A program made the translations under genes and the position numbers. Positions 1 to 8,296 of a DNA stretch of 40,807 bases are shown here, piece by piece; the first letter of the stretch is position 1; each line of letters opens with the position of its first letter. Source of the DNA: JBFKMV01 sp041629655. Its GTDB lineage: Bacteria; Acidobacteriota; Polarisedimenticolia; Polarisedimenticolales; Polarisedimenticolaceae. The notes beneath the pieces are model-generated. The model saw only the letters and a program-made list of their open reading frames with translations. It was not told where the DNA came from and made no database searches. The DNA lies in assembly GCA_041629655.1 (NCBI GenBank), contig JBFKMV010000023.1, positions 1 to 40,807 of the forward strand, read 5' to 3'.

Positions 1-960
1 CAGCGCCTCCACCGCGTCGTCCGAGGCGAGCGCGTCCGCGAGGCTCCCCACCACCGTCCCGAACACCGTCGTCTCGCTCTCCGGGTAGGCGTCCGTGTGC
101 GGATGACCCTGGCAGGCGAGGGGGTCGAGGTTGAGGCGCTCCTCCTCGCCCGAATCGAACCCCAGCGGCCCCAGCCCGCAGTCGAAGCTCTGCGCCTGGA
201 CCAGGTAGAAGAACCCCGTCCCCGCCGCCGGCATCTCGGGATCTTCCAGGCTCGTCCCTTGGATTCCCTCCGACAAACAGTTCCCGTGCATCCCCGCCAC
301 CAGCCCATCGAGGCCGCCCCGGGTCACCGAGTAGACGTCGGCGCCGGGGGCCGGATCCCATTTCAACTTCGGCGTGCCCGCCGGCGTCTCGTAGACGATC
401 AGCGCCCCGACCTCGCCCGGCTGCCGGTCGTTGCCGTCGCCCGGCTGGCAGTCGCAGGCGTCGCCCGCGCCGTCACCGTCGGAGTCGGCCTGGGCCAGAT
501 CGAAGGCCTCCGGGCAGACGTCGCAGCGATCCCCGACGCCGTCGCCGTCCTGGTCCCGCTGCACGGGATTGAAGCTCAGCGGGCAGTTGTCCACGAGGGC
601 GCACAGCCCGTCCCCCTCGGGATCGTTGACCGTTTCGCCGGGGCAGGGGTCGCAGGCGTCGCCGATCCCGTCGGCGTCGGCGTCGCCCTGGCCAGGGTTC
701 GCGGCGAGCGGGCAGTTGTCGGTGCAGTTGGTCACCCCGTCGCCGTCGGGATCGGAGGCGTCCCCGCCGGGCTGGCCGGGGCACTGATCGCACGGGTCGC
801 CGACGCCGTCCAGGTCTGAGTCGGTCTGATCCACGTTGGCAAGCTGCGGGCAGTTGTCGCAGGCGTCCCCGACGAGGTCGCCGTCGGCGTCGCCCTGGGC
901 GGGGTTGAAGATCAGGGCGCAGTTGTCGGGGAGGTTGGTCAGGCCGTCCTCGTCGGTGTC
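1..960. repeat. 3' duplication block, copy 1 (partner 4354-5313)
   Basis: Positions 1-960 align with 4354-5313 at a constant offset of 4353 with no insertion or deletion. In the first 180 bases I count 9 mismatches (about 95% identity). The block encodes the TSP3 repeats and the following domain of the B proteins. It may continue left of the window. The adjoining FG-GAP-coding halves are clearly more divergent, so the block looks homogenised or under stronger constraint. Confidence 0.85.
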
Positions 961-2469
961 GACGGGACTGATCAGCCAGAGCGAAGGAAGGCGGGACGCA
1001 TGATCCACAGAAGCGCTGGCGACGATCTCGTCCAGGCCGTCTCCGTTCATGTCCGCAAGCGCGGAGACATAGGTGACGTCCGAAGCCTGAGCCCCGTAGA
1101 TGATCACGTCTTCCTCGTCGAAGGCGAGATCCACGTCGGGGGGGAAGGCGGCCGAGCCGAAAACGACGGTGATCTCACCGGCCTCGTTACGGCTTTCGCC
1201 TGGACCATCAGCCCTGGCAGACCCGCATACGAGATCTTCAATGCCGTCCCCGTCGATCTCTCCGACCCGAACCCACGCCGCGTATTGATCACCAGCATCG
1301 GCTCCGAAGATGATCGAGTCGTACTCGGTGGCCAGGTCAACTTCGGGCGGCCACACGGCACCAGGTTCGTAACGACGCAACTCGCCGGTGAAGTCGGCTG
1401 TATTCTCCCGGCCGTCCCCCCGGCGGATCCCGATCTCCATCTCAGGCACCCCATCGTGGTCCACGTCTCCGACCTGAAGCCCGAGGACATCGCCAGCGCG
1501 ATCTCCGACATCCGCCCCGTATACCAGCATGTCCGCCGACTCGGTGGCCAGGTCGATGACGCCGGGCCAGACAGGACGACCACGGAACGCATAGATGTCA
1601 CCGGCTTGATCCCTGGCGTCGTTCGCTCCATCGGCTTCAGAGGCGACGATCAGAACATCGTCGATTCCGTCTCCGTCCAAATCCGCCGATTCGAGGTTCT
1701 CACCGAGAAAATCTCCGAACTTGCCGCCGTAGATCGTCACATCACTCCCGATCAGCAAGTCGATCGAGCCCGGCCAGTTCTCCCGGCCGAAGACGATGTA
1801 CACACGCCCGTAACTCTTCGACGCACTCATCAGGCCGCTAGCGTTTTTTGCATCCAGCAGGATGTCCGTCAGCCCGTCGCCGTTGACGTCACCGACCATC
1901 GGTTTCAAGCCGGTGTTGTCGTCCTCCTCCGCGCCGTAGAGCACGATGCCAGGATCGACGAGCAGGTCGATGGTTGCCGGGAGCGCTGAACCACCGAGCA
2001 CGACATGAACCTGGCCTGCCGTGCTTCTGGAATTGCCCAGGCTGTCCGCCATGCTGGCTCCCAGAATGAGATCCCCGAACGAGTCGCCGTTGACGTCACC
2101 GCAAGCCACACCCCAACCGAGACTGTCGAAGGTCTCCTGCCCGAAGATGTGGACGTCGTGTTCCGCTCCGATCTCCAGCAGTCCGCTCCAACCGCCGTGA
2201 CGACCGTACAGGACGTAGACCTCTCCGGCTGCTCCACGCATGTTGTCCGGGCCGTCGGCGCGGTAGGCGCCCACCACCAGGTCGTCGACACCATCCCCGT
2301 TGACGTCGCACGCGGCAACCCGGATCCCGGTCCAATCCCCGATCTCTTCTCCGTCGATTCGAACCGCGTCGGCAGCGGTCAGAAGGTCGATTTCGAGTGG
2401 GGCGGCAAGCACCGGCGTGAGCACCGCCGTTACGGCCGCGATGACGAGACGTATGAGGTTTCTGCTCAC
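1..2469 (-). CDS. Secreted FG-GAP / thrombospondin type 3 repeat protein, copy 1 (B1, C-terminus beyond window)
   Basis: The frame is open from a GTG at 2469 to the window edge (823 codons). By comparison with the complete copy at 3997-6837, about 100 C-terminal residues are missing. It begins with a signal peptide (SRNLIRLVIAAVTAVLTPVL, then an Ala-rich cleavage region). Seven FG-GAP-like repeats follow, each with a calcium-loop motif such as CDVNGDGVDD, and these usually fold as an integrin-type beta-propeller. From about residue 504 come TSP3 repeats (DTDEDG, DADGDLVGDAC, DQDGVGD), then a fibronectin-like segment. Family knowledge points to an extracellular, calcium-stabilised adhesion or structural protein; the ligand is unknown. 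The gene follows A1 (2497-3810) by 27 bases and has no clear Shine-Dalgarno, so coupling to A1 is likely. I checked the upper part of the frame codon by codon and found no stop. Confidence 0.85.
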   Translation of the reverse strand, partial: MSRNLIRLVIAAVTAVLTPVLAAPLEIDLLTAADAVRIDGEEIGDWTGIRVAACDVNGDGVDDLVVGAYRADGPDNMRGAAGEVYVLYGRHGGWSGLLEIGAEHDVHIFGQETFDSLGWGVACGDVNGDSFGDLILGASMADSLGNSRSTAGQVHVVLGGSALPATIDLLVDPGIVLYGAEEDDNTGLKPMVGDVNGDGLTDILLDAKNASGLMSASKSYGRVYIVFGRENWPGSIDLLIGSDVTIYGGKFGDFLGENLESADLDGDGIDDVLIVASEADGANDARDQAGDIYAFRGRPVWPGVIDLATESADMLVYGADVGDRAGDVLGLQVGDVDHDGVPEMEIGIRRGDGRENTADFTGELRRYEPGAVWPPEVDLATEYDSIIFGADAGDQYAAWVRVGEIDGDGIEDLVCGSARADGPGESRNEAGEITVVFGSAAFPPDVDLAFDEEDVIIYGAQASDVTYVSALADMNGDGLDEIVASASVDHASRLPSLWLISPVDTDEDGLTNLPDNCALIFNPAQGDADGDLVGDACDNCPQLANVDQTDSDLDGVGDPCDQCPGQPGGDASDPDGDGVTNCTDNCPLAANPGQGDADADGIGDACDPCPGETVNDPEGDGLCALVDNCPLSFNPVQRDQDGDGVGDRCDVCPEAFDLAQADSDGDGAGDACDCQPGDGNDRQPGEVGALIVYETPAGTPKLKWDPAPGADVYSVTRGGLDGLVAGMHGNCLSEGIQGTSLEDPEMPAAGTGFFYLVQAQSFDCGLGPLGFDSGEEERLNLDPLACQGHPHTDAYPESETTVFGTVVGSLADALASDDAVEAL

Positions 2470-2496
2470 CGGCTGGATCGTCGAGAAAGCGAGGGG

Positions 2497-3810
2497 TTAC
2501 GGACCGAATGGGTCGCTGCCGGCACGGAAGAAATCGAGATAATACGCTTTGTCGTGGACCCAGAAGCCCCACAGGCCCTTGACCAGCAGCATGTCACTAC
2601 TGACGTTGTCGGTTCGCGTCAGCTTGCACACGTTTCCGCAGTTGCCAATGACCTGGTTGTCGGGGCAATTCCACGCGACCGTGGCAGTGATTATCGGGTC
2701 ACCCTCAACACTCTGATCCGCCTCGATCCTCAGCCACACGGGCTGACTTCGCTTCGGGGTGAACGTGTCGGCACCGTTCTCCACGTCGAGCGGCGGTCGC
2801 GCGTTGCACTTCGGCTGACTCGGATCCGGAATGACGAGCGCCGCATCGGGCGGGAGATTCGGGTTCGGTAGGCCGGCCTGATCGCAGGTCGAAGAACCTG
2901 ATTCCTCGACGGCCCGCAGCAGGAACAGCGTCGGGTTCGTGTCGCAGCCGCGGGTGAGGTAGGCCAGTTTCAAGACGTAGCTGTTCATGACCATCGGCAT
3001 CTGGCTCACCACGTGTTCCTTCGTGAACAGGTCGATGTTGTAGAAGCCCGGCTGCGCCGTCCTGAACAGGCCCTCGGCATAGGTGTGCGGGTTGGAGGCT
3101 TCCGCCGCGTAACGTTCGAGCACCGAGGGATTGAGCAGGGCCGAAAACTCCGGGGCTTGCTCGTCTCCGTCCGAGGCGATCCTGGCGGTGGTGAGCGACT
3201 CTTGCCAGACCACGGCCGGTCCCAGCCCGTCCCCGGCGTTGCTCCGGAAGTCGGTCTCGGGCCTGCGGAAGTCGTCCTCCACCTCGACGGTCACCGGCGG
3301 CGTGGGGCCGAAGGTCGAGAAGGCGGTGGTGCTCTTCTCGGGGGTACGGATCGACAGGCACAGCCAGTAATCGTCGCTGTCGCGGCGGAACGACACACGG
3401 AACCGGTGCCCGGTATTCTCCAGCAGCCCGGGAGCACCCAAGCGGATCGTGTACGGGCCCGCGATCGGGTTTCCCGCGCCGTCCTTCCGGATGCCCTGCT
3501 CGGACTCGTCGGCCCACAGCGGCAGGATGGCGCCTCCTGCGCCGACGTACTCCACCTGTCGCTTGACCCTGTCCGCGACGAAACCGGCCGGGACCGTCGC
3601 CTCGAAAGACAGTTCCTGCGGGCGTACGAAGTCGTCCGCCGGATCGTCGAGCACGACCGGCGGGGCCGGGGCGGAGCAACTGGGCGGCTTCGACAGGCAG
3701 ATGTCCTGGTAGATCGGATCGTTGTCGACGACCTCCCGCTCCATCGGGAAGCCGGGACAGGCCGAAAACGTCTCGGCGGAGGTCGTTGACGAGGACACGG
3801 CGGCCACCAC
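2497..3810 (-). CDS. Secreted protein of unknown family, copy 1 (A1)
   Basis: This gene encodes an unrecognised protein of about 437 residues as read from a GTG at 3810. It is homologous to the broken gene at 6848-8183. Shared blocks are NDPIY near the N-terminus, DPADD, EATVP.GF.ADRV, GPYT.R.GAPGL, RVSFRR.SD..WLC, an AWNC motif and an FRAG..DP tail. The GTG start leaves only the end of a signal peptide. The open frame continues upstream through LAALLALVVAAVSSS, which needs a charged n-region. A well-placed ATG at 3875, with Shine-Dalgarno and promoter, supplies one (MFIPRERKS) but is out of frame because of the (TC)7 tract at 3838-3851. Paired cysteines fit an exported protein. B1 follows in the same direction. 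No function can be assigned. The coding frame is well supported; the start is uncertain. Confidence 0.75.
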   Translation of the reverse strand: MVAAVSSSTTSAETFSACPGFPMEREVVDNDPIYQDICLSKPPSCSAPAPPVVLDDPADDFVRPQELSFEATVPAGFVADRVKRQVEYVGAGGAILPLWADESEQGIRKDGAGNPIAGPYTIRLGAPGLLENTGHRFRVSFRRDSDDYWLCLSIRTPEKSTTAFSTFGPTPPVTVEVEDDFRRPETDFRSNAGDGLGPAVVWQESLTTARIASDGDEQAPEFSALLNPSVLERYAAEASNPHTYAEGLFRTAQPGFYNIDLFTKEHVVSQMPMVMNSYVLKLAYLTRGCDTNPTLFLLRAVEESGSSTCDQAGLPNPNLPPDAALVIPDPSQPKCNARPPLDVENGADTFTPKRSQPVWLRIEADQSVEGDPIITATVAWNCPDNQVIGNCGNVCKLTRTDNVSSDMLLVKGLWGFWVHDKAYYLDFFRAGSDPFGP

Positions 3811-3875
3811 AAGGGCCAGCAGTGCGGCTAAGTCACTGAGAGAGAGAGAGACTTACGCTCGCGAGGAATGAACAT
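3811..3875 (-). other. Out-of-frame signal-peptide start of A1
   Basis: ATG at 3875 lies 10 bases after GGAGG and about 35 bases below the promoter at 3917-3945. As written it reads MFIPRERKSLSLSVT and stops at TAG (3830-3828). If the TC tract had six units, or one extra base, the frame would join the A1 frame to give MFIPRERKSLSLSDLAALLA and onward, a textbook signal peptide. The arrangement therefore looks like the true start in an off state, a recent mutation, or a sequencing error. Confidence 0.6.
3838..3851 (-). repeat. (TC)7 dinucleotide tract inside the A1 leader
   Basis: The plus strand shows seven GA units, read as TC on the coding strand, between codon 8 of the ATG-3875 frame and the hydrophobic core. 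Change by one unit shifts the frame. Dinucleotide and short tracts in leader sequences are classical slipped-strand contingency loci in surface-protein genes. Confidence 0.8.
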
Positions 3876-3916
3876 CGCGCACAATCCTCCAAGGAAGGGA
3901 GAGGCTCTTGATTCCC

Positions 3917-3945
3917 CTTATACGGCGCTTGCCGGACCCCGTCAA
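3917..3945 (-). promoter_or_regulatory. Sigma70-type promoter of the A1-B1 unit
   Basis: On the minus strand, TTGACG (3945-3940) is separated by exactly 17 bases from TATAAG (3922-3917). The predicted start is near 3910, giving a leader of about 35 bases with GGAGG before ATG 3875. It sits in the 121-base gap between B2 and A1, so each A-B unit is likely transcribed separately. Confidence 0.65.
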
Positions 3946-3996
3946 TTCGAGTACCTCTTATGGGCCAGTGGCCGGGCGGGCTTCACCGAGTGCCTC

Positions 3997-6837
3997 TCAC
4001 GGAATCCCGCGCACGAACAGCTCGTCGACCGACAGCGTGTCCAGGTCCCGGTTTCCCGGCTCGCGGTCGGTGTCCACGACCCGGAAGATCACCGGACCGC
4101 TCAGCGTCGCCGGCAGCAGGGCGACCCGGTCGGTGTCGTCGTCCCCGAGCGGCAGCTCCTGGAGCAGCACCGCCGTGAAGCTGCCCCCACCGTCCGTCGA
4201 GTACTCGAAGCGGAACGTGTCGGAGTCGGGGCTCGCCGTCCGGAACCCCTCGACGTGGAGCTCCAGCCGGCCGCCCGCGGGCACCGTGACCGTCCAGCGG
4301 TGCTCCAGCCGGCTGAACCGGCTCGCCGGGTTCCCCGACGACTCCTCCTCGGTCAGCGCCTCCACCGCGTCGTCCGAAGAGAGCGTGTCCGTGAGGCTCC
4401 CCACCACCGTCCCGAACACCGTCGTCTCGCTCTCCGGGTAGGCGTCCGTGTGTGGGTGACCCTGGCAGGCGAGGGGGTCGAGGTTGAGGCGCTCCTCCTC
4501 GGCCGAATCGAACCCCAGCGGCCCCAGGGCGCAGTCGAAGCTCTGCGCCTGGACCAGGTAGAAGAACCCCGTCCCCGCCGCCGGCATCTCGGGATCTTCC
4601 AGGCTGGTCCCTCGGATTCCCTCCGACAAACAGTTCCCGTACATCCCCGCCGCCAGCCCATCGAGGCCGCCCCGGGTCACCGAGTAGACGTCGGCGCCGG
4701 GAACCGGATCCCACTTCAGCTTCGGCGTGCCCGCCGGGGTCTCGTAGACGATCAGCCCCCGGACCTCGCCGGGCTGCCGGTCGTTGCCGTCGCCCGGCTG
4801 GCAGTCGCAGGCGTCGCCCGCGCCGTCGCCGTCGGAGTCGGCCTGGGCCGGATCGAAGGCCTCCGGGCAGACGTCGCAGCGATCGCCGACGCCGTCGCCG
4901 TCCTGGTCCCGTTGCACGGGATTGAAGCTCAGCGGGCAGTTGTCCACGAAGGCGCACAGCCCGTCGCCCTCGGGATCGTTGACCGTGTCACCGGGGCAGA
5001 GGTCGCAGGCGTCGCCGATTCCGTCCGCGTCGCCGTCGGCCTGGCCGGGGTTCGCGGCGAGCGGGCAGTTGTCGGTGCAGTTCGTCACGCCGTCACCGTC
5101 GGGATCGGAGGCGTCCCCGCCGGGCTGGCCGGGGCACTGATCGCACGGGTCGCCGACGCCGTCCTGGTCGGAGTCGGTCTGATCCACATTGGGAAGGGCG
5201 GGGCAGTTGTCGCAGGCGTCCCCGACGAGGTCGCCGTCCGCGTCCTGCTGGGCGGGGTTGAAGACCCGGGCGCAGTTGTCGGGGAGGTTGGTCAAGCCGT
5301 CCTCGTCGGTGTCCAGGGGACTGATCAGCCACACGCTGGCCAGCCGGAGGTCGTGATCCACCGACGAGGCCGCAACGATCTCCGCCACCCCGTCCCCGTT
5401 CAGGTCCGGTGCGACCATCGAGGTCAGGTGGTCGTCGGCCTGGGCGCCGTAGACGATCAGGTCGGCGTCGCCAAGGCCGACGTTGAGCTCGGCCGGGAAC
5501 GGGCTGCGGCCATACACCACGAAGACCTCTCCCGCGGCGTTACGCGCTTCGGCGGGACCATCCGCGTCGTAAGCGTTGCAGATGAGATCCAGCATGCCAT
5601 CGCCGTTCACATCACCGGTGACGAGGAAGCCGCAGGTATCGTCGCCCGCGTCGTCCCCGTAGATCACCGAGTCGAACTCCACGGCCAAGTCGACGGTTGG
5701 CGAAAGCGAAGTCCCGACGTGGTAACGGCGAACCTCGCCGGTTTCCGACTGCAGGTTGTCCACACCGTCGGCCAGTCGGATACCGATCAGCAACTCGTTC
5801 CGGCTGTCCTGGTCCAGGTCGCCCACGCCAAGGCCGAGCACACTGCCCGCCTGGTCTCCCACGTCCGGACCGAAGATCAGCGAATCCGCGGCGTCGACCG
5901 CCAGATCGAACTCCGCGGGCCAGACCGGGCGCCCGAGGAACAGATGGATGTCGCCGGCGTCCATGCGCACGTCGCCGGGTCCGTCCCCGAGGCGGTTACC
6001 GGCCAGCAGCTCGTCGATTCCGTCGCCGTCGGCGTCTCCCGCCGCCACGTTGCTGCCCATGGCGTCGCTCGTTCTCTCGCCGTAGATCGCTACGTCCGAG
6101 TCGACCGGCAGGTCGAGCGACGCCGGCCAGCTCGTGCGGCCGAACACCACGTGCACCTGTCCGGAGAACGGATCGCTACCGCTCTTGTTCGAGGCTTGTC
6201 GGGCCGGGGCTGCGATGTCCTGGATACCGTCGCCGTTCAGATCGCCTAGGGCAACGACGGTGCCACCGAGCTGAGCCGGCGACTCGGGCCCGTAGATCAC
6301 CGTGTGGGGGTCGATAGTCAGATCGATCGTAGCCGGCATGTCGGGGCCGCCGAAGACGAGGTGCAGATCGCCCGCCTCGTTCCGGGTGTCTCCCGCACCG
6401 TCACCGAACGGCGCGGCGAGGACCAGGTCGCCGTAGCCGTCGCCGTTCACGTCGCCGCAAGCAACCCCCCGACCAAGTCCGTCCAGCCAATCGGCGTAGA
6501 GCATGACGCTCCTCACTCCTTGGAGCGCCAGTGGTCCGGTCCATGCACCGCGCCGGCCGTAAACCACATAAACCTCGCCGCACGCAACCCGAGAATTGGA
6601 GGGGCCGTCCGCCTCGTCGGCTCCGATCAGCAGGTCATCCAGGCCATCGCCGTTGATGTCGCACGCCGCCATGCGGATTCCGGTCTTGTCACGCAGGTCG
6701 TCACCGTCCATCCGAACCACGTCCGTGTCGGTCAGTAGATCCACCATGTCCGTCGCCTGGCACATGCTGCCCAAGCACCACGCACAGGCCAGCCAGACAA
6801 GCCACAGTCGAAGGCGGAGTGCCTCCTTGCGTCGCAT
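3997..6837 (-). CDS. Secreted FG-GAP / thrombospondin type 3 repeat protein, copy 2 (B2)
   Basis: The gene is complete at 946 residues. The signal peptide has a basic n-region (MRRKEALRLR) and a hydrophobic core ending near residue 28. Seven FG-GAP-type repeats span residues 45-500, with calcium loops CDINGDGLDD, GDVNGDGYGD, GDLNGDGIQD, GDADGDGIDE, a degenerate GDLDQDSRNE, GDVNGDGMLD and DLNGDGVAE. Residues 509-685 are about six TSP3 repeats rich in Asp and Cys. A fibronectin-like strand region follows (KLKWDPVPGADVYSVTRG), then a beta-rich C-terminal domain ending LFVRGIP. No membrane anchor or sorting signal is visible. The family suggests an exported, calcium-binding adhesive or matrix protein. 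It starts 10 bases after the stop of A2 and has no clear Shine-Dalgarno of its own, so translational coupling to A2 is likely. It is paralogous to the gene at 1-2469. Confidence 0.9.
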   Translation of the reverse strand: MRRKEALRLRLWLVWLACAWCLGSMCQATDMVDLLTDTDVVRMDGDDLRDKTGIRMAACDINGDGLDDLLIGADEADGPSNSRVACGEVYVVYGRRGAWTGPLALQGVRSVMLYADWLDGLGRGVACGDVNGDGYGDLVLAAPFGDGAGDTRNEAGDLHLVFGGPDMPATIDLTIDPHTVIYGPESPAQLGGTVVALGDLNGDGIQDIAAPARQASNKSGSDPFSGQVHVVFGRTSWPASLDLPVDSDVAIYGERTSDAMGSNVAAGDADGDGIDELLAGNRLGDGPGDVRMDAGDIHLFLGRPVWPAEFDLAVDAADSLIFGPDVGDQAGSVLGLGVGDLDQDSRNELLIGIRLADGVDNLQSETGEVRRYHVGTSLSPTVDLAVEFDSVIYGDDAGDDTCGFLVTGDVNGDGMLDLICNAYDADGPAEARNAAGEVFVVYGRSPFPAELNVGLGDADLIVYGAQADDHLTSMVAPDLNGDGVAEIVAASSVDHDLRLASVWLISPLDTDEDGLTNLPDNCARVFNPAQQDADGDLVGDACDNCPALPNVDQTDSDQDGVGDPCDQCPGQPGGDASDPDGDGVTNCTDNCPLAANPGQADGDADGIGDACDLCPGDTVNDPEGDGLCAFVDNCPLSFNPVQRDQDGDGVGDRCDVCPEAFDPAQADSDGDGAGDACDCQPGDGNDRQPGEVRGLIVYETPAGTPKLKWDPVPGADVYSVTRGGLDGLAAGMYGNCLSEGIRGTSLEDPEMPAAGTGFFYLVQAQSFDCALGPLGFDSAEEERLNLDPLACQGHPHTDAYPESETTVFGTVVGSLTDTLSSDDAVEALTEEESSGNPASRFSRLEHRWTVTVPAGGRLELHVEGFRTASPDSDTFRFEYSTDGGGSFTAVLLQELPLGDDDTDRVALLPATLSGPVIFRVVDTDREPGNRDLDTLSVDELFVRGIP
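4354..5313. repeat. 3' duplication block, copy 2 (partner 1-960)
   Basis: This is the indel-free counterpart of positions 1-960. It contains the complete TSP3-coding segment of B2 (about 4801-5313 on the minus strand) plus the fibronectin-like region. The TSP3 units are protein-level repeats with the theme DxDxDGxGDxCD. Confidence 0.85.
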
Positions 6838-6847
6838 GACCGCGCGA

Positions 6848-8183
6848 CTACGGCTGTGCCGGGTCCTCGTTCCCGGCGCGGAAAATGTCGACCAGGTGCC
6901 CGATATCGTGGGACTCGAGCGCCCAGCGGCCGGTCAGACCGGCCATTCCTTCCGGGTCGCCGGTTTCTGTTCGCGTCTGTTGGAACAGACCCGAGCATTC
7001 CTCGATCGCGACGCCATTGCCACAGTTCCACGCCATCGTACCGACAATGACGGGCTCGTCCTGCGCGTTGTCGTCCACCTCGATGCGGAGCCAGATCGGG
7101 TCGGATGGCAGGTTGGGCTCGGGGTCCCCGCTTTGCATCTGCTTGCACGCGTCGGAGGGCAGGAACGCGAAGTCCGCGCACGTGCGACAAGTCTGCGTCT
7201 CGGGGTCGAGCGGCGGCATTTGCTCGAAAGCTTCCAGTTCGGACAGTTTCAGGATGAACAGCGTTGGGAAGCAGACGTCGAGGTGTTGCTTGACCAGTTT
7301 CGCCTGGTAGAAGTTCATCGACATCCCCTGCTGGATCACTCGGGCCATCACCGCGAAGTTGTACGAGGTCGCCCCCCAGCCGGGATGAACTGCACTTCGG
7401 CGTAGCTGTGTGGGTGTGTCGCCTGCAGTCGCTCGTAGTAGGCGACCGATGCGGGCATCAGCAGGTGCTCTTCGTCGGCGTCGATCCGGGGCTGGTTGCC
7501 GGCGGGGACTCCCGGGAAGTTGTCCATCCACACGGCGTCGGGACCCATCCCGTCGCCGCCCGCCTTCTTGGGCTGCGTGGCCGGTCTCCGGAACTGGTCC
7601 TCGACGGTGAGCAGGGCCTGAGACGGTGCATTGGGGCCGAGCGTGGGGAACGCCGGGGTCTGGAAGGCCGTTCCGCGCTGGGACCAGCAGAGCCATTTCT
7701 GGTCACTCGCCCGCCGGAACGAGACACGAATCCAGGTGTCGTACAGCTCGATCAGCCCGGGCGCCCCGAACCGTACCGTGTACGGCCCCGCGGTACCGGG
7801 GTCGATCCCCACTGCCGACTCGTGCTGCCAGAGCGGCTGGATCGGGGCCTGCGGATCGTTGGGATCCTGGGACTCCACCAGCCATCTGACCCGGTCGGCG
7901 GTGAAGCCGCTGGGGACCGTGGCCTCGACGACAAGCCCCTGCGCCCGCACGTAGTCGTCCGCGGGATCACCGAGCACCGCGGGGGGAGCCGCTTTTCCGC
8001 AGGGGGGGAAGGAGTGCAGAGGTTGAAGTAGATGGGATCGTTGTTGACGATCAGCTCTTCTTCGGGTTGACCCGGGCACGAGGAGAGCGGCGTCTGGGAG
8101 AGCACGGCCGGAGCGGCGAGTGCCGAGATCACGAGATACGTGAGGAGTAGGCGATGTGGTGAACGGCGGTGTGCAAGTTGCAT
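6848..8183 (-). pseudogene. Secreted protein of unknown family, copy 2 (A2), split by two frameshifts
   Basis: ATG at 8183 has a good Shine-Dalgarno (GGAGG, 6-7 bases upstream). It opens with a signal peptide (MQLAHRRSPHRLLLTYLVIS, followed by ALAAPAVLSQ). Homology to A1 runs through three frames. The N-terminal part ends near the seven-G run at 8002-8008, the middle part (DPADDYVRAQG to HSYAEVQFIPAGG) ends at the six-C run 7372-7377, and the C-terminal part runs from ATSYNF to the TAG at 6848. Adding one base to each run gives a continuous protein of about 445 residues, the same size as A1. Both breaks are single-base losses in homopolymers. They may be sequencing errors, a decayed gene or slippage-controlled switching. 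Function is unknown. B2 follows 10 bases downstream. Confidence 0.75.
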
Positions 8184-8220
8184 CGGGAGCCTCCTTGCTT
8201 GGGGAGACGAGGGCAAGGGG

Positions 8221-8249
8221 GATATACGCCGACCCGAAAGCGCGAGCAA
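8221..8249 (-). promoter_or_regulatory. Candidate promoter of the A2-B2 unit
   Basis: TTGCTC (8249-8244) and TATATC (8226-8221) are separated by 17 bases on the minus strand, about 38 bases above ATG 8183. It is a weaker match than the A1 promoter but at the equivalent place. The gap 8184-8296 holds no gene. Confidence 0.45.
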
Positions 8250-8296
8250 CGCGCAAACCACCGCCCGCGGCGGGAGAGCCGGAAGACGGGCCGGGG

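Noticed and set aside
4801..5313. Regularly spaced DNA repeats resembling a CRISPR array
   Set aside because: The periodicity is that of coding TSP3 repeats (Asp/Cys codons), with no constant repeat-spacer structure and no cas genes.
3868..6249. Long plus-strand open frame (793 codons) opposite B2
   Set aside because: It is antisense to the FG-GAP/TSP3 gene. Its Val/Ala/Arg-rich repeats mirror the Asp-rich repeats, and no family or start signal supports it.
1..8250. Transposon or integrase as the cause of the A-B duplication
   Set aside because: No transposase, terminal inverted repeats or flanking target duplications were seen. Unequal recombination is a sufficient explanation.
8261..8273. 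CCGCC/GGCGG hairpin after the MFS gene
   Set aside because: The 5-bp stem with only TGGTTTG after it is too weak to call a terminator in DNA of this GC content.
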